Source of the DNA: Homalodisca vitripennis
Lineage: Eukaryota > Arthropoda > Insecta > Hemiptera > Cicadellidae
Direction: 5' to 3'
Assembly (NCBI RefSeq): GCF_021130785.1
Contig: NC_060213.1
Span: 69,429,501 to 69,493,500 of the forward strand
DNA length: 64,000 nucleotides
The notes below the pieces were generated by a model that ran no database searches, had not been told where the DNA came from, and worked only from the letters and a program-made list of their open reading frames with translations. The position numbers were made by a program, and so were the translations under genes. Below, in pieces: positions 23,990-34,704 of this stretch (positions are counted from its first letter, which is position 1; every line of letters begins with the position of its first letter).

Positions 23990-25760
23990 ATTAATATTGC
24001 GTAGTAAATCATATTTTTATTCTGCTCCTTTTGGCCTCATTTTTATTATTCTTCTGGCGCATAATTCTACTACTATGACTTCCACTTGGAAGACCGTAGC
24101 ATTTTTTTCCAGGGGCACAGATAGGTTAAATCCTGACCCGTATATGCTGAATCCTGCCCTAAACTCAAGGCGTGAACCAACTGTATAGAACTTCTGGACT
24201 CCTTTAGTAGGGTAGGCCTCGTTTTTACCCCATCTTCAGTAGAAACTATATGGTTTTCTAAGAAGTATTTCTTAACGATTTCTACTGACACATTGGATAT
24301 CGTTTCAGAAAAGTCCTGGGTTAATTTAATATGGCTTTCTGAGAAGGTAGCTTTAATCACCTTTATATCCAGAAGCTTCATTGCGGCTGTCTTCAATACC
24401 ATCTGGCTCCAGAGGAGTGTATCCCAGGACCGCTTGAAGTGCCAGGGTTGGACAGGAGCTCTTGTGATGCTTACACAAGCTAGCCTTAGAAGACTCTGTA
24501 GCCTCTTGACTACTGTTTTGGTTCTGCTTTCGGCTACCCAAACTAATGCAGCATATGTGACCATTGCTTTTTTAACTTATAGATCCAATAAATCATTTTG
24601 GTTTTCAATCCCCATTTCAATCTAAAGTCTTATACATGCCCTAAGGGCCTTTATCGCTTTAGATATTGTGTGAATATGTGGACTCAAAGTCAGCCTCTTA
24701 TTCAGGAAAAACGCCCAGATACTTGACTTCGTTAGAATGTTTTATCCTGATACCTTCCAGGGCAGGTTGTTCTAGCTGGAACTTTCTTTCCCTAGTAAAG
24801 GTAATCATACTTGTTTTGATGGATTAATCCGTAAACCTTCACCATGGCACCAGTTGTTTCTAAAATTTATGGCTTCTTGAATGAGGCTTTTGTTTTTCCA
24901 GCGTGCCTTTGTTTTTCAGGAGGGAGGGAAGACAGAACTCCTCCATGGAGACAGCCTTTCCGGGCCGTGGTAGTGACAGATTTATCCCCAATCGTTGTAA
25001 CTTTTCTGCTTTTTAGGAGGGCTACTATCTACTTGATAGCGTCTGGAGAACTCCAAACCGTTCCAGAGCTGCCTTTTTTGGATTGATATGCTACTCAGTC
25101 GTAAGCTACTTTAATATTCATAAAGACGCCAACCAGGGATTTCATTTTCCTTAAAAGTGTCCTCCACCGCTTCCCTTCCCCCAGACTTTGGAGAGCGATG
25201 ATAGTTGACTTAGCTTCCACGTATGCATGTTGATATAGGCTGAGTGGTTGTAACTGTAAGGTTTCGTTCCCTGATATATATTAATTATTTGTTCTGTAGT
25301 TTTCTACCATGAAGGAGGTTATGCTTACAGCCTGTACGAGTTAGGTTCAGATGAAGCACTGTCTTTTTTCGCACAAAACACCACAAGTGTCGTCCTCCAG
25401 TTTTTTAGAATAAATCCTAGGGCGTAGCTGCTTCTAAACAGAATAGTTAGAGTATTTAATAAGATATCGAACCCTTCTTGGAAAAGGGTCGGGACCGACC
25501 TCCACCCGCCCCAGGATATTTAAATGGCTTAAAGGATATTACTGCCCATTTAATCCTTTTAGATTTAAAATTTTTTTTTGACTGCTGTCTGGATTTGGAA
25601 GCCTTCCGACCAGATCTCTCCCCCGCTAGAGAATAAAAATCCTCATTTCGAGACCACCCCGAAAATGCGTCTTCAACAAAAGTTCTAGAGTTTTCCTTCT
25701 TGTTCACTGTAAGACCACAATTGGCTTTTACTAAGGACCCTAGTGGGTTGGAGTGATCGG
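23990..25760 (-). pseudogene. LINE pol relic: reverse transcriptase plus RNase H (R1/LOA-like)
   Basis: Reading the minus strand from 25760, across many frame breaks, gives the standard LINE order. IKWAVISFKPFKYPGAGG is at about 25510-25555. An LKNWRTTLVVF block is near 25390. An INMHTWKLS-type segment precedes GVFMNIKVAYD (palm motif A region, about 25120). SRKVTTIGDKS and GCLHGGVLS (QGGVLSP region) lie near 24950-25000. GLRINPSKT follows, then KYLGVF with LNKRLTLSPHIHTI, then MVTYAALVWV (24535-24564). RLQSLLRLACVSITRA comes next. Finally FSIYGSGFNLSVPLEKNATV and a FQVEVIVVELCA block near 24050-24130 resemble an RNase H domain. The WAxxSFxPFKSPGxDG and YGALVWW blocks plus RNase H suggest an R1/LOA-type element. 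The endonuclease and 5' part are missing. Confidence 0.8.
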
Positions 25761-26207
25761 TTTAGAGATTTTTTTTAACCTGTCAGTCTCTAGTTGGTTG
25801 CTCATGCTTTTACAAACATTTTTCCAGGTTCTTCTCTTATTTTTTCTAATTTCTTTCTTATATTAATTTATTTTGCTAAGGGATACCGTCATCTGTTCTT
25901 GTTGCTCATTTTTAAAAATAAACTTCAAGATTCTATTTTCAATTGATACATATATGACTTAATTTTGTATACTTTTCATAATCCTATCAGTATTAAGTAT
26001 GCTGATCATAGCTATAATGCTAGGAGTAAGGCAATTAGGCTTACTAGATCGATTTCGTATAAGTATTGATTTACCGCTCTTGTTTCTAAGATTACCTATT
26101 ATCTGCACAATTGTATCAGCATATTTGATAACCAACAATTCGACCATTGCAACAGATCCTTTTTTTTATTGCAATGTGTAAGGGTGTATTTAAGTTAGAA
26201 GTTATAT
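25761..26207. other. Short AT-rich stretch, nothing recognised
   Basis: A short A-run near 26160 (minus-strand sense) may be the tail of the LINE fragment that follows at 26208. Two complementary ~60-codon frames at 25959-26181 have no motif. Confidence 0.4.
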
Positions 26208-26530
26208 TTAATTCAGCAGATCTTCTATGTTGCTTATGTTAAACATCCATTTTAAAATGCCCTTCTTAAATTTGTTGAAACTGCTTACATTTTTTAAGTC
26301 ACTTGGTAGTAAGTTGTACATTTTTGGTGCAATAAACTTATAATGTTTTTTATAAAAGGTTATGAATGGTCTAGGGACATAAATATTTTCCCTACTTCTT
26401 AATTTATTTCTAAACATATTCATATTTCTTGGGAAATTACCACCCTGCTTGTAGAATGCTGCCATAACTTTAAAAACAAAAAGATGTCTTAATGGTAGAA
26501 TTCTCAAGCTAAGGTACAATGGCCATTAAT
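26208..26530 (-). pseudogene. LINE reverse-transcriptase C-terminal fragment
   Basis: A 103-codon minus frame reads SLRILPLRHLFVFKVMAAF, then NKLRSRENIYVPRPF, then FIAPKMYNLLPSDLKNVSSF and a FKKGILKWMF ending. LPLRHLxVYKVLxxF..VPxxxxxxxxxSFxxxAPxxYNxLPxxI..FKxxLxxWL is the shared C-terminal tail of many insect LINE polymerases. The frame ends at 26208 and is followed in minus sense by A-rich sequence, which fits an element 3' end. Everything upstream is missing, so this is a 5'-truncated insertion. It differs from the tail at 19729-19965 and represents another family. Confidence 0.75.
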
Positions 26531-28255
26531 GGTCAGAAACTTTTTTTCTTGTCTTAACTCTAATTAGATAATTTTGCTGGATTATCAGTGGCATAAGGTT
26601 GCTGATTAATATGTGAATGGTATTAATAACTTCACCAACGGTGACGTGGTGCAGCCCTGGCGTCGGACCTCAGAACTAAAAATAACCCCCCGAAACCTCA
26701 GCTTAACCTCGTCCTTTATGAATGCATATCCTGTGTAGCTAATACACGATAAGAGTACGCCTACACTACACCGCGTGTCGCGTAACATGATAGCTGAAGT
26801 TGCTTGTAAGTTCTTAAGTCTACATCACATTTAATTCTCGAGATTTCCTTGCGGACAGTGAAGTCATACAGTGAAATAGTTTGTACACCTCCGGCAGACA
26901 AAATAAAAGTTGTCTCAGCCTACTGAGTGATTAAAGACAGCGTATTTTATCAGTGATTTCAGTAAAACTCGTTTAAAATATTTTTAGGCCCAAGAAGTAA
27001 AAGAAAAATATTTACAGAGAAAAAAACCGATTTGGGGATGCGTGGATCAACGATGAGTGTTTTTTTTAAGTATTAAATAGAAGACCTATTTTTACAAACT
27101 TGGTACGTGACTGTCATTACTGAATACCGGGAGTTATTTAACTGTTTATACGGGTATTTATAATCATAAAATAAAAATTACAATTTGTATAAAAAAACTA
27201 AAAGAGACCAAAACTATTGAAGACTCCACCTCACTGTATCCCATTTCATTTTTATGCATTTACATATCACAGATGTCTCAAAGCAAGTGCTCTTTTCTGG
27301 GATTCTCATCAGACGGTTCGAGATGCCTCCAAGCACCCACGAAAATGCGGAATCATTGAGAGAAATCCCCGTCTTTTCACCTGTACCCGTCACATCAGGC
27401 GGGTGAGTTATAGTCATCAACATTGATGTCATTGGAAACCCACATCTGGGCAACAGTGGTAATAACGACTATGGTTTCAGGAATGGGGTTTTTAAAACAC
27501 AGTTCTTGATCGGTAAAGTTATGGGGACTTCTTTAATTTAAGATTTTTGAATGGGGAAACAGTTGGTATAGAAATGTACCATGTTTATTTTAAAGAGTAT
27601 TTATAAAATATGAACGATTTAAAAAGCCAGTTCTTCGAATCTGTAATTTATTAGACCGGAATGTTTTTTTGTGGTTGTTAATCGAGCAATTTAATAGTGC
27701 AAACATAATTATTTTAAAGTTTATAGTAGTTGGTTTAGCTTTACTTGGCCTGTTTAAATAATTTTCAGGTCTAGAGAGGGTTTGAAATTTAATGTAATCT
27801 GTTTCATTAATAGCATCTTTAAGATTAGTTTTCTGTATGCTTTACTGGTAGTTCATTCAGTAATTTTTAATTTTAGACATTAAAACCTTTTTCACAGCAG
27901 TTATTTAATTATAGAATTATCTAAGATGTCTCATTTTAAAGATGTTATTAAAATGTATTGAATCACTTGTTTGGTTTTGTACACATTTTAAATATTTATA
28001 CAAAAATCTCTTTTATACTTGATCGTTACACATTATAAATATATAGACTATTAAAAATAATTGTATGCGTACTAATAACATCTTTGAAATGAGGCATCTC
28101 CCATAATCCGACGCCTAAAACTAAAAGTTTTAAATTGTTCTTGTGGCGAAAAATTCGATGTTGACTGTAATGATACAGCCTGCTCTTAACCCGAAATAAA
28201 TAAACTTCCACCCCTGCTACAGCCCTCTATTATGACTCGCCCTTTTTACAATATG
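26531..28255. other. Intergenic stretch, no feature recognised
   Basis: The most coding-like patch is a 79-codon minus frame at 27214-27453 (balanced composition, contains DVTGTGEKTGISL), but I cannot place it in any family. The rest is AT-rich. Confidence 0.4.
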
Positions 28256-28327
28256 AGCAGATTGGCGCAGTGGAAGCGTGCTGGGCCCATAACCGAGAGG
28301 TCCGTGGATCGAAACCACGATCTGCTA
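28256..28327 (+). tRNA. Initiator tRNA-Met (CAT anticodon), variant or pseudogene
   Basis: The 72-nt sequence folds as a cloverleaf. The acceptor stem AGCAGAT pairs fully with ATCTGCT. The D arm is GGCGCAGTGGAAGCG. The anticodon loop is CCCATAA. The T arm is CGTGG-ATCGAAA-CCACG, and the discriminator is A. Initiator hallmarks are present: A1-U72, A at position 54 of the T loop, and no TPsiC-type TTC. Internal A and B boxes fit RNA polymerase III transcription, and a T5 terminator follows six bases downstream. The anticodon stem is CTGGG against CCGAG, which leaves G29-G41 unpaired. That breaks one of the three consecutive G-C pairs that mark initiator tRNAs. Paired changes in the acceptor and T stems keep those stems intact. 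It may be a diverged but expressed copy or a young pseudogene. Confidence 0.85.
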
Positions 28328-28332
28328 ATATC

Positions 28333-28337
28333 TTTTT
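28333..28337 (+). terminator. RNA polymerase III T5 terminator
   Basis: TTTTT five bases after the discriminator base of the tRNA-iMet sequence, the usual Pol III stop signal. Confidence 0.7.
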
Positions 28338-28661
28338 ATTTTGAATCACTGTTATGTTGCATTTTAAGGTACCTACATGAATGAATTCTTTAGTAAATTA
28401 ATAACAAATTACAGCAAATGATTAATTTTAAAACATGTGGTACTTCATTGTTACTTTTCACTCTTATTCATAATACGAAACCATTTAAGTATCAACCTAC
28501 ATTTTACTAATATCGTAAAAAACACTCATTTCTTACTTAACAGTAATATGTTTATCTGCCCGTTAAATGATTAACAATTAATAATCATTGCAGATCCGTG
28601 ATAAGCTTCCAAGGGGGGAAAGTGATTTTTTGAAAACAATCGCTCTCTGCTATTTGGGTTA
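28338..28661. other. AT-rich stretch, nothing recognised
   Basis: No motif between the tRNA and the long-TIR element. The last three bases (28659-28661, TTA) are the target duplication of that element. Confidence 0.45.
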
Positions 28662-30706
28662 TAGTGCAGTCATTTGAAGCATTGTTGGTCCGAATTTTTT
28701 TACTGTGAACCGAATTGCATAAAATTTTGGAATTAGGTTCATCTTACCCTTAACTTCAAAAGTGAAAATGATTTGAACTCCGCAACCACCCTGGGGGTGG
28801 TTGCCACCCCCCTTCTCGGGAGTGAATTAATTTTTTTCGAAATAACCTCAGATATCGATAGAAGGCCTAATTTTAAGCAAAAAAAATCATCCATAACGTT
28901 TTTTTTCGAAAAAATCAATACTTTTCAAGTTATTGGCAATTAAAAAATTCGCAATTGTGTTACACGTTTTTCAATCGGTTTTTGGCAAATATCTCCAAAA
29001 TATACGTTTTTTATCGAAAATTTATATAAGGAACACAATTGTAGCAGGTAAAACAATGAACAATTTTCTTTTTAAGAAAGTATTCTAAGTGCAATATTAA
29101 GCTAGATATTAAAAATCAAAGCCGTTTTTTTATTTTGTCTGAAATTTTAAATCGATGTGGTCAATGCCATCTAGCGGCGACCAGATGCATTTTAGGCATT
29201 CTAATGAAAAAGAGTTTTATAGTGCTTGAAATAAGCTTTAAAAATGAGCACTATTAAAAGTCTTTTGCACGTAAAATAAGTGAGCTGTATTGCAAATAAG
29301 AGGAGCATCTAATGTTTTTTTTTTCTTTTAAATCAATGGGTTTCATAAGTGCCATTTCCACCAAAATTAAAATTAATCGTATTCCACCTAGAATCAACTT
29401 TATTATGAAGATTTTAATAGATTGTATCAGTTTGGATGCTTCAGGACACACATTTTTCAAAAAAGTCACGATTAAAAAAAATTTCAAATTTTTAAAAAAC
29501 CACCTTTTTTTCATAATATCTCAAAAATGACGACACATAGGAATAAAAGTGTAGGTATGAAAAATGTAGGTATATTTTCTGACAAATAATTTTGAATTTT
29601 TTGATTTTTCTGTAAAACAAAAAATTGACGGAAATATGATTGTTTAAAGAGCGCGTGGCCAGCGCAATCACAGCCCCTCTTAAGCCATTTAACCCTTCAC
29701 CGTTTGAGAAAAAGGTTTTTTACTATATATTACAATGAAGGATGTTGTAGCTCTCTTAATTAACTTTTCAATGGTTTTTTATAAATTGTGATAGCATGAA
29801 AATTGAAGGAGTTATGGTCAAAAAACTTATCATATTTTTTTCTACTTAGTAACTGAAAATTTCGGACTGTGCAATATTTGGAGCAATGTGAAAGTACGCA
29901 GTATAATAGAGACCCAAAACTATTGTAATGTGTATATATATACATAATATGGCTCATATATTTTGGAAACGTAGGCATGAATACATACCAACTTTCTTAT
30001 ATATGTATATATAACACATTTGAGTAAATTTTGTATAATTTGTAAATATTTTATGCAATAAATGGCAATTTTTTAACTCTAAATTAAATTATTCTTAAAT
30101 AATATGTAATCATATATATTTACTGTTTTAATTTAGGGGTTGTTTTAAGGGTAGAAAAGCTTAAGAATATGATAATCATTTTCGAGAGTGTGGAATAATA
30201 TTTTAAATCCTTTTCATTTTATCAAAAAAACTTTTTAACAATTTTTTTATCAAGGGGTAGTTTTCAAGGGTTTGAAAGGGGGTTAAAAATTCGATAATTA
30301 TTATAGAAAATATAAAATAATAACTAACTCTATACTTACATCTTTTTATATCATACCAAAGTATTTTTTTGTGATTTTTTTCAATTTAGGGGTTGTTTGC
30401 AAGGGTTGTAAGATGTTCAAGGGGTTGAAAACGATTTTAATATGAGGTAATTGTGTTATAAAACACTTTAAAATTTCACCACTTACTATTAAACTATCGT
30501 TTTCTAGCGATAAAATGGCTCAATGTCGATTTTTCCATAAGGGGTTGTTTACACCCCTTAAAAATAATAGGCGGAGTTCAGATCATTTTTCACTTTTGAA
30601 GTTAAGGGTAAGATGAGCCTAATTCCAAAATTTTCATGCAAATCGGTTCACAGTAAAAAAAAATTCGGAGGTAAGACCGATTTTTTTCGCTTCAATGACT
30701 GCACTA
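28662..30706. mobile_element. 2-kb DNA element with ~130-bp terminal inverted repeats and TTA target duplication
   Basis: The left end TAGTGCAGTCATTTGAAGC (28662) is inverted at the right end as ..TTCAATGACTGCACTA (30706). Matching continues for about 130 bp on both sides, including ACTGTGAACCGA, TTTTGGAATTAGG and CATCTTACCCTTAACTTC. TTA flanks both ends (28659-28661 and 30707-30709). The interior has no transposase-like frame. Its right half contains a loosely repeated motif AGGGGTTGTTT at about 30135, 30253, 30388 and 30540. By TSD it could be a PIF/Harbinger derivative, but TIRs this long are unusual for that group, so the superfamily is open. Confidence 0.85.
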
Positions 30707-30709
30707 TTA

Positions 30710-31059
30710 TGAAATCTGCAATTTGTTAAAAAAATTGATAAATTTAAATTTTATATCACAGTTCTTAAAACATATTCGTGATTAAAAACGATAATTGATC
30801 CTTCAAAGTGGCAAGACGAACTTGTGTTATTACGAGTAATTTATTGTAATCAATTCTGTTCAGAGAATTTTACAATTAGCCTACTATTTAGAGTTGTTTG
30901 GTTAAAAATGTCTTTAAATGACATTTTTGCTCTTTAAAAAAGCAAATAAGATCTAAAAAAGTATATTATAATTTTTATATTATGTCATATTATTGAAACA
31001 ACATTGTTGTTAGAGCACTTCATGCTGTTGAATTCGAAAGTGGTTATTTCTTTAACCTT
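30710..31059. other. AT-rich stretch, nothing recognised
   Basis: No feature seen between the two mobile elements. Confidence 0.4.
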
Positions 31060-31684
31060 AGGCTAGTTGCACACACACACCGATTTTGGACGACCGATTT
31101 TTTACCGGCCGTCCAAATTCCAATAGGGAACTGAATGAGGGAACACAACCTGGCACACACGCCGACAGCTGATCGGCGCCGGTAAAATGCCGGTGAGCAG
31201 CCGGCCACTGCCACTGCGTACCGCCGTTGCCGGTGACAACAGTGGCGCACGTGACTAAACACATGATGGCACACGCACCGATTGTTTACCGATCGTCCCT
31301 CACAGCTCTCGCTCCGCCATCTTCACGAATAAATCCGTTTCGTTTGGTTGAAAATCGCCAAATTTTAGCTGTTGTCTGATTGTCCAGGTTAATGTCCAAA
31401 TGCAACCGGTATAATAGTTTTTTTGTTTTAAAAATATTCATAAATCACCATATTCCTATTTTTTCAGGTTTCTAGCGAGCGGGTGCACCTTTACTGACCT
31501 ACATTATTCCTTCAGAGTTGGGGATTTCCACTGCAAGGAAAATAATAAAAGAAGTATGCCAAGCCATTACTTAGGTTAGTTATGAAGAAAGCGTGTATAC
31601 CTGAATTTACTAAAGATTATCTTGAAAACCATCGCTTCGATTTTTTACCGACCGTAAAAAAATTCGTGTGTGTGCAACTATCCT
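31060..31684. mobile_element. Harbinger-like MITE with GTTGCACACAC ends
   Basis: The left end GGCTAGTTGCACACACAC and the inverted right end GTGTGTGTGCAACTATCC are matching termini. Internal matches follow (CGATTTTTTACCG and its inverse). The left ~250 bp are strikingly GC-rich, and the CACACxCxCCGAT motif recurs at about 31075, 31155 and 31270. CTCCGCCATCTT at about 31311-31322 is a YY1-like site in reverse. The ends resemble insect PIF/Harbinger MITEs. I could not establish a 3-bp duplication (CTT left, CTG right), and there is no transposase. Confidence 0.65.
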
Positions 31685-33882
31685 CTGCAAACAGAGCACT
31701 GCAGAGTGTAGAACTGTTATTATCATCATTGGTTACAATCAGCAGCTGCTACTGTTTCAGATTCCAAGAAAACTTGGGAATCAATATGGTTCATTCAGCT
31801 GGTTTGGGAATTCCTTCACATTACATCAGCACTTCAGTGGTGTGAGTCATAATTACCTATTTGCTGAGTATACATCTACATAATTTTTCAATAACGATCT
31901 TAATGTGCTCTAAAAATATTGTCACATATATTGATTAACACAGCTTTGATTAGCTCTACGTATGTTTGTCCACCCCTTACATATTGGGAGACAGACATTA
32001 AAGGGAGTAATTGAGTGGCTCCTGTAATAACAGTAACGACATGCTTTGGATTTAGTAATTAAATTGTTGTTATTGTTGTCAAAACAATTAATTTACCGTT
32101 GATTATTGTGTAATACTTTAAAGACATTTACAAAATTATTTATTTAATAAATTTACTATCGTTTCTAACAAAATTTAACTAAAACCATTTGAAAATACGA
32201 TATTTAGGTTTCGTAAATTTAATAAAATATAGCTATTTATATTATATATATATTATATATATATAAACTATATAATTTATATATATATAAACTATATATT
32301 ATATATATATAGTTTCTATTCTTTTAATAACTAGGGAAGTGTATTTATCATAATGTATTAAACCTGCTTCTAATCAGTGTATAATCTGATAGATCATTAT
32401 TGGAACTAATAGTCAATAAAATACTTATCATTAGAAAAGCATATCAGAATTAAGGGTAACACTTTCACTGTGACACGGGACAAGTACCGACGTTGGGAAA
32501 CGTAGAAAAGTAGGTTAGCAATGAGCAGTGCTAGCATTGTCCTTAATATCCAATTTCGCCTTTTAAATTTTAAAAACCAAAACCCATACACAGTTTACAC
32601 TGGTAAGCTTTAAAGCAGCTTCCGATCTGGTAGAGTGATAACAGTAACATACAAGTCGATCCAAGAGAGAAAAACGTCACAGCCAGCATTGTTGGCCACC
32701 TGACCTGAGAGGATTTTTGTTAAGTAAAACTATTGAGCTGATACATAAATTACAGTGGCCACACAGAAAATTTTTACAGTTATCTCTAAAAAAACATTTC
32801 AGTCTGAGCTATTAAAATTATTTCTCTAAATATTTCATCGATGTATTTTAAAAACTATGTTTTTTATTGTATGTTATATAAAGAAGAACTAACCGTGGGT
32901 TAAAATTAAAGTTAAAGTTAAAATTCCTACCTTACTTTTCTTAGCCTCTTAAAGGTTCCTTGTTTCAATGTTCTATCATGTTGTAGATTAAGATGCAAAA
33001 TATTAACGTTTTAATTATCAAATTGTAACAGTAGATTAAAGTTATTCAATGTGGTAAAATAATTTCATATCTGACCTACATAAAAAGACGATCTAGTACA
33101 GATACTACATATTTATTACTATCTGTTTATTGTGACATCAGATGTAGTTATAACACTTTAAAAAAGTTAAGCAATCAGCTAAAACTGTTGATGTATCAAC
33201 ACAAAGCATACCAAAACTATCTTAGACAAAATAGTAACTCCAGATGTACACAGATGTACGTGCATAGGACAAACACAAATTATTATTACTGAGCCAATGA
33301 AATGCATGCTCCAATAGTTCTGTACACAATAATCACTGGCAACTGACAAGTGGTTTATAGTCACGCAAGGATCAAGTTGATGGGAAATCAGAGAACGGGG
33401 TTAGACCTTTTCATTGGTTCATTCTAGATAAAATTATCAAAACCATACTGAGACCAGCTTTGTTAATTAGAAATCTATATAATGTAATGACATTTTAAGT
33501 TTTTTTTTTGTTCGTTTTTTCAGGAGAGGCAACAAAAAATGGGCCTACTTTCAAATTACTCCTTGTCCACTATTTTGATTTATCAAGTTATGAAGGTTCC
33601 AAGTTTCACTCCAATTACTTTTCACTGTTGGTAAAAAGATCATCGTATGAATTGAATTCTAATTTATGTTTGTTCGATACTTTGATTGTTTTATTTATGT
33701 CCAGCTTAAAACTGTTACCTAAACTTATCTACCCGAGGAAGGTATCAGATTGCAGATTTAGATACGGGTGTGTCTAAATTGTGTTTTTTAATGATTTGCA
33801 AACATTGCTTTAAAAAATATATAAAACACCAGTCAACTTTTAAATTCTATTGAATAAACAAAAAATAAATATATTAACCATT
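31685..33882. other. Intergenic stretch with an AT palindromic tract
   Basis: No gene recognised. 32237-32312 is a pure A/T palindromic microsatellite (TATATTATATATAT and its inverse). 33725-33765 (ACCCGAGGAAGGTATCAGATTGCAG, split here only in part) resembles a tail motif common in insect repeats but is too short to assign. Confidence 0.45.
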
Positions 33883-33981
33883 CCCCCCCCCACCCCCCCC
33901 CCCCCCCACCCCCCCCCCCCCCCACCCCCCCCCCCCCCCACCCCCCCCCCCCCCCACCCCCCCCCCCCCCCACCCCCCCCC
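33883..33981. repeat. C15A tandem repeat (poly-C with periodic A)
   Basis: Almost pure C, interrupted by A at 33892, 33908, 33924, 33940, 33956 and 33972, an exact 16-bp period of 15 C plus one A. The last A, at 33982, comes after 10. On the minus strand this is T followed by 15 G, which would form G-quadruplexes. On the plus strand it could form i-motifs. Confidence 0.97.
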
Positions 33982-33982
33982 A

Positions 33983-34704
33983 CAACAGTAATTCAATAAT
34001 GAACCTAAAAGTTGATTAAATACTACAAAATATAGTAGTTAAATCATAATAGTACACACGCAGAGCAATGCTTGTTAACTGATCCGGATATTCAGGACTA
34101 TTAAGGCAAGCCAATTAGGGAAACTTTGATCGCCAAACCTGGCTTTAGCTGCTTACGTATACCCTGACTGTAATCACTGAAACCACCGTCTATTCAAAGT
34201 TTGACTCAAAACAAAGTTGGTAAATATAAAAGATAAACGTCAAAAATTGCTTTTCAATGAATATATAATGTTTTTTATGCAAATATTTCCTTGGGTTTAA
34301 TAGTTTATTTGAATACTTTATCTAATGGTATTATTAGTTTCCACAGTATAAATAAAATAATAATAGTTCATTTAAATGAAGGTAAAATTTTGTTTACATG
34401 ATAGTACGCACTTCATTAATGTTCAATATTTGTTTGTATGGGTATTTTAAACGTTCCTAACCTCAAATGTTAGATCGCGTTCTTCACAAATCCTTTTAAA
34501 TACGTAACGATTAATCATGTTTTTGCTTAGCAAAGCATGTATATTTTGATGAGTGGATATATTCAAGTGTAAGTGATTATATTTGAAAAATACCATAATT
34601 TATAAATAAATTAAATTTAACCGTGTTTATATCGAAATAATGCATTATAACAATTAAAAGGTTACTTTCAAATACAATATCGAATATTGTTATAATGAAC
34701 AATA
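33983..34704. other. AT-rich stretch, nothing recognised
   Basis: No repeats or frames of note. The last four bases (AATA, 34701-34704) are the proposed target duplication of the Gypsy element. Confidence 0.4.

Noticed and set aside
32237..32312. Origin or regulatory palindrome in the TATATA tract
   Set aside because: Pure A/T dinucleotide microsatellite with no further signal.
33720..33765. Third hammerhead-like motif near ACCCGAGGAAGG
   Set aside because: Neither the CUGANGA nor the GAAA box is present, only a resemblance to a common repeat tail.
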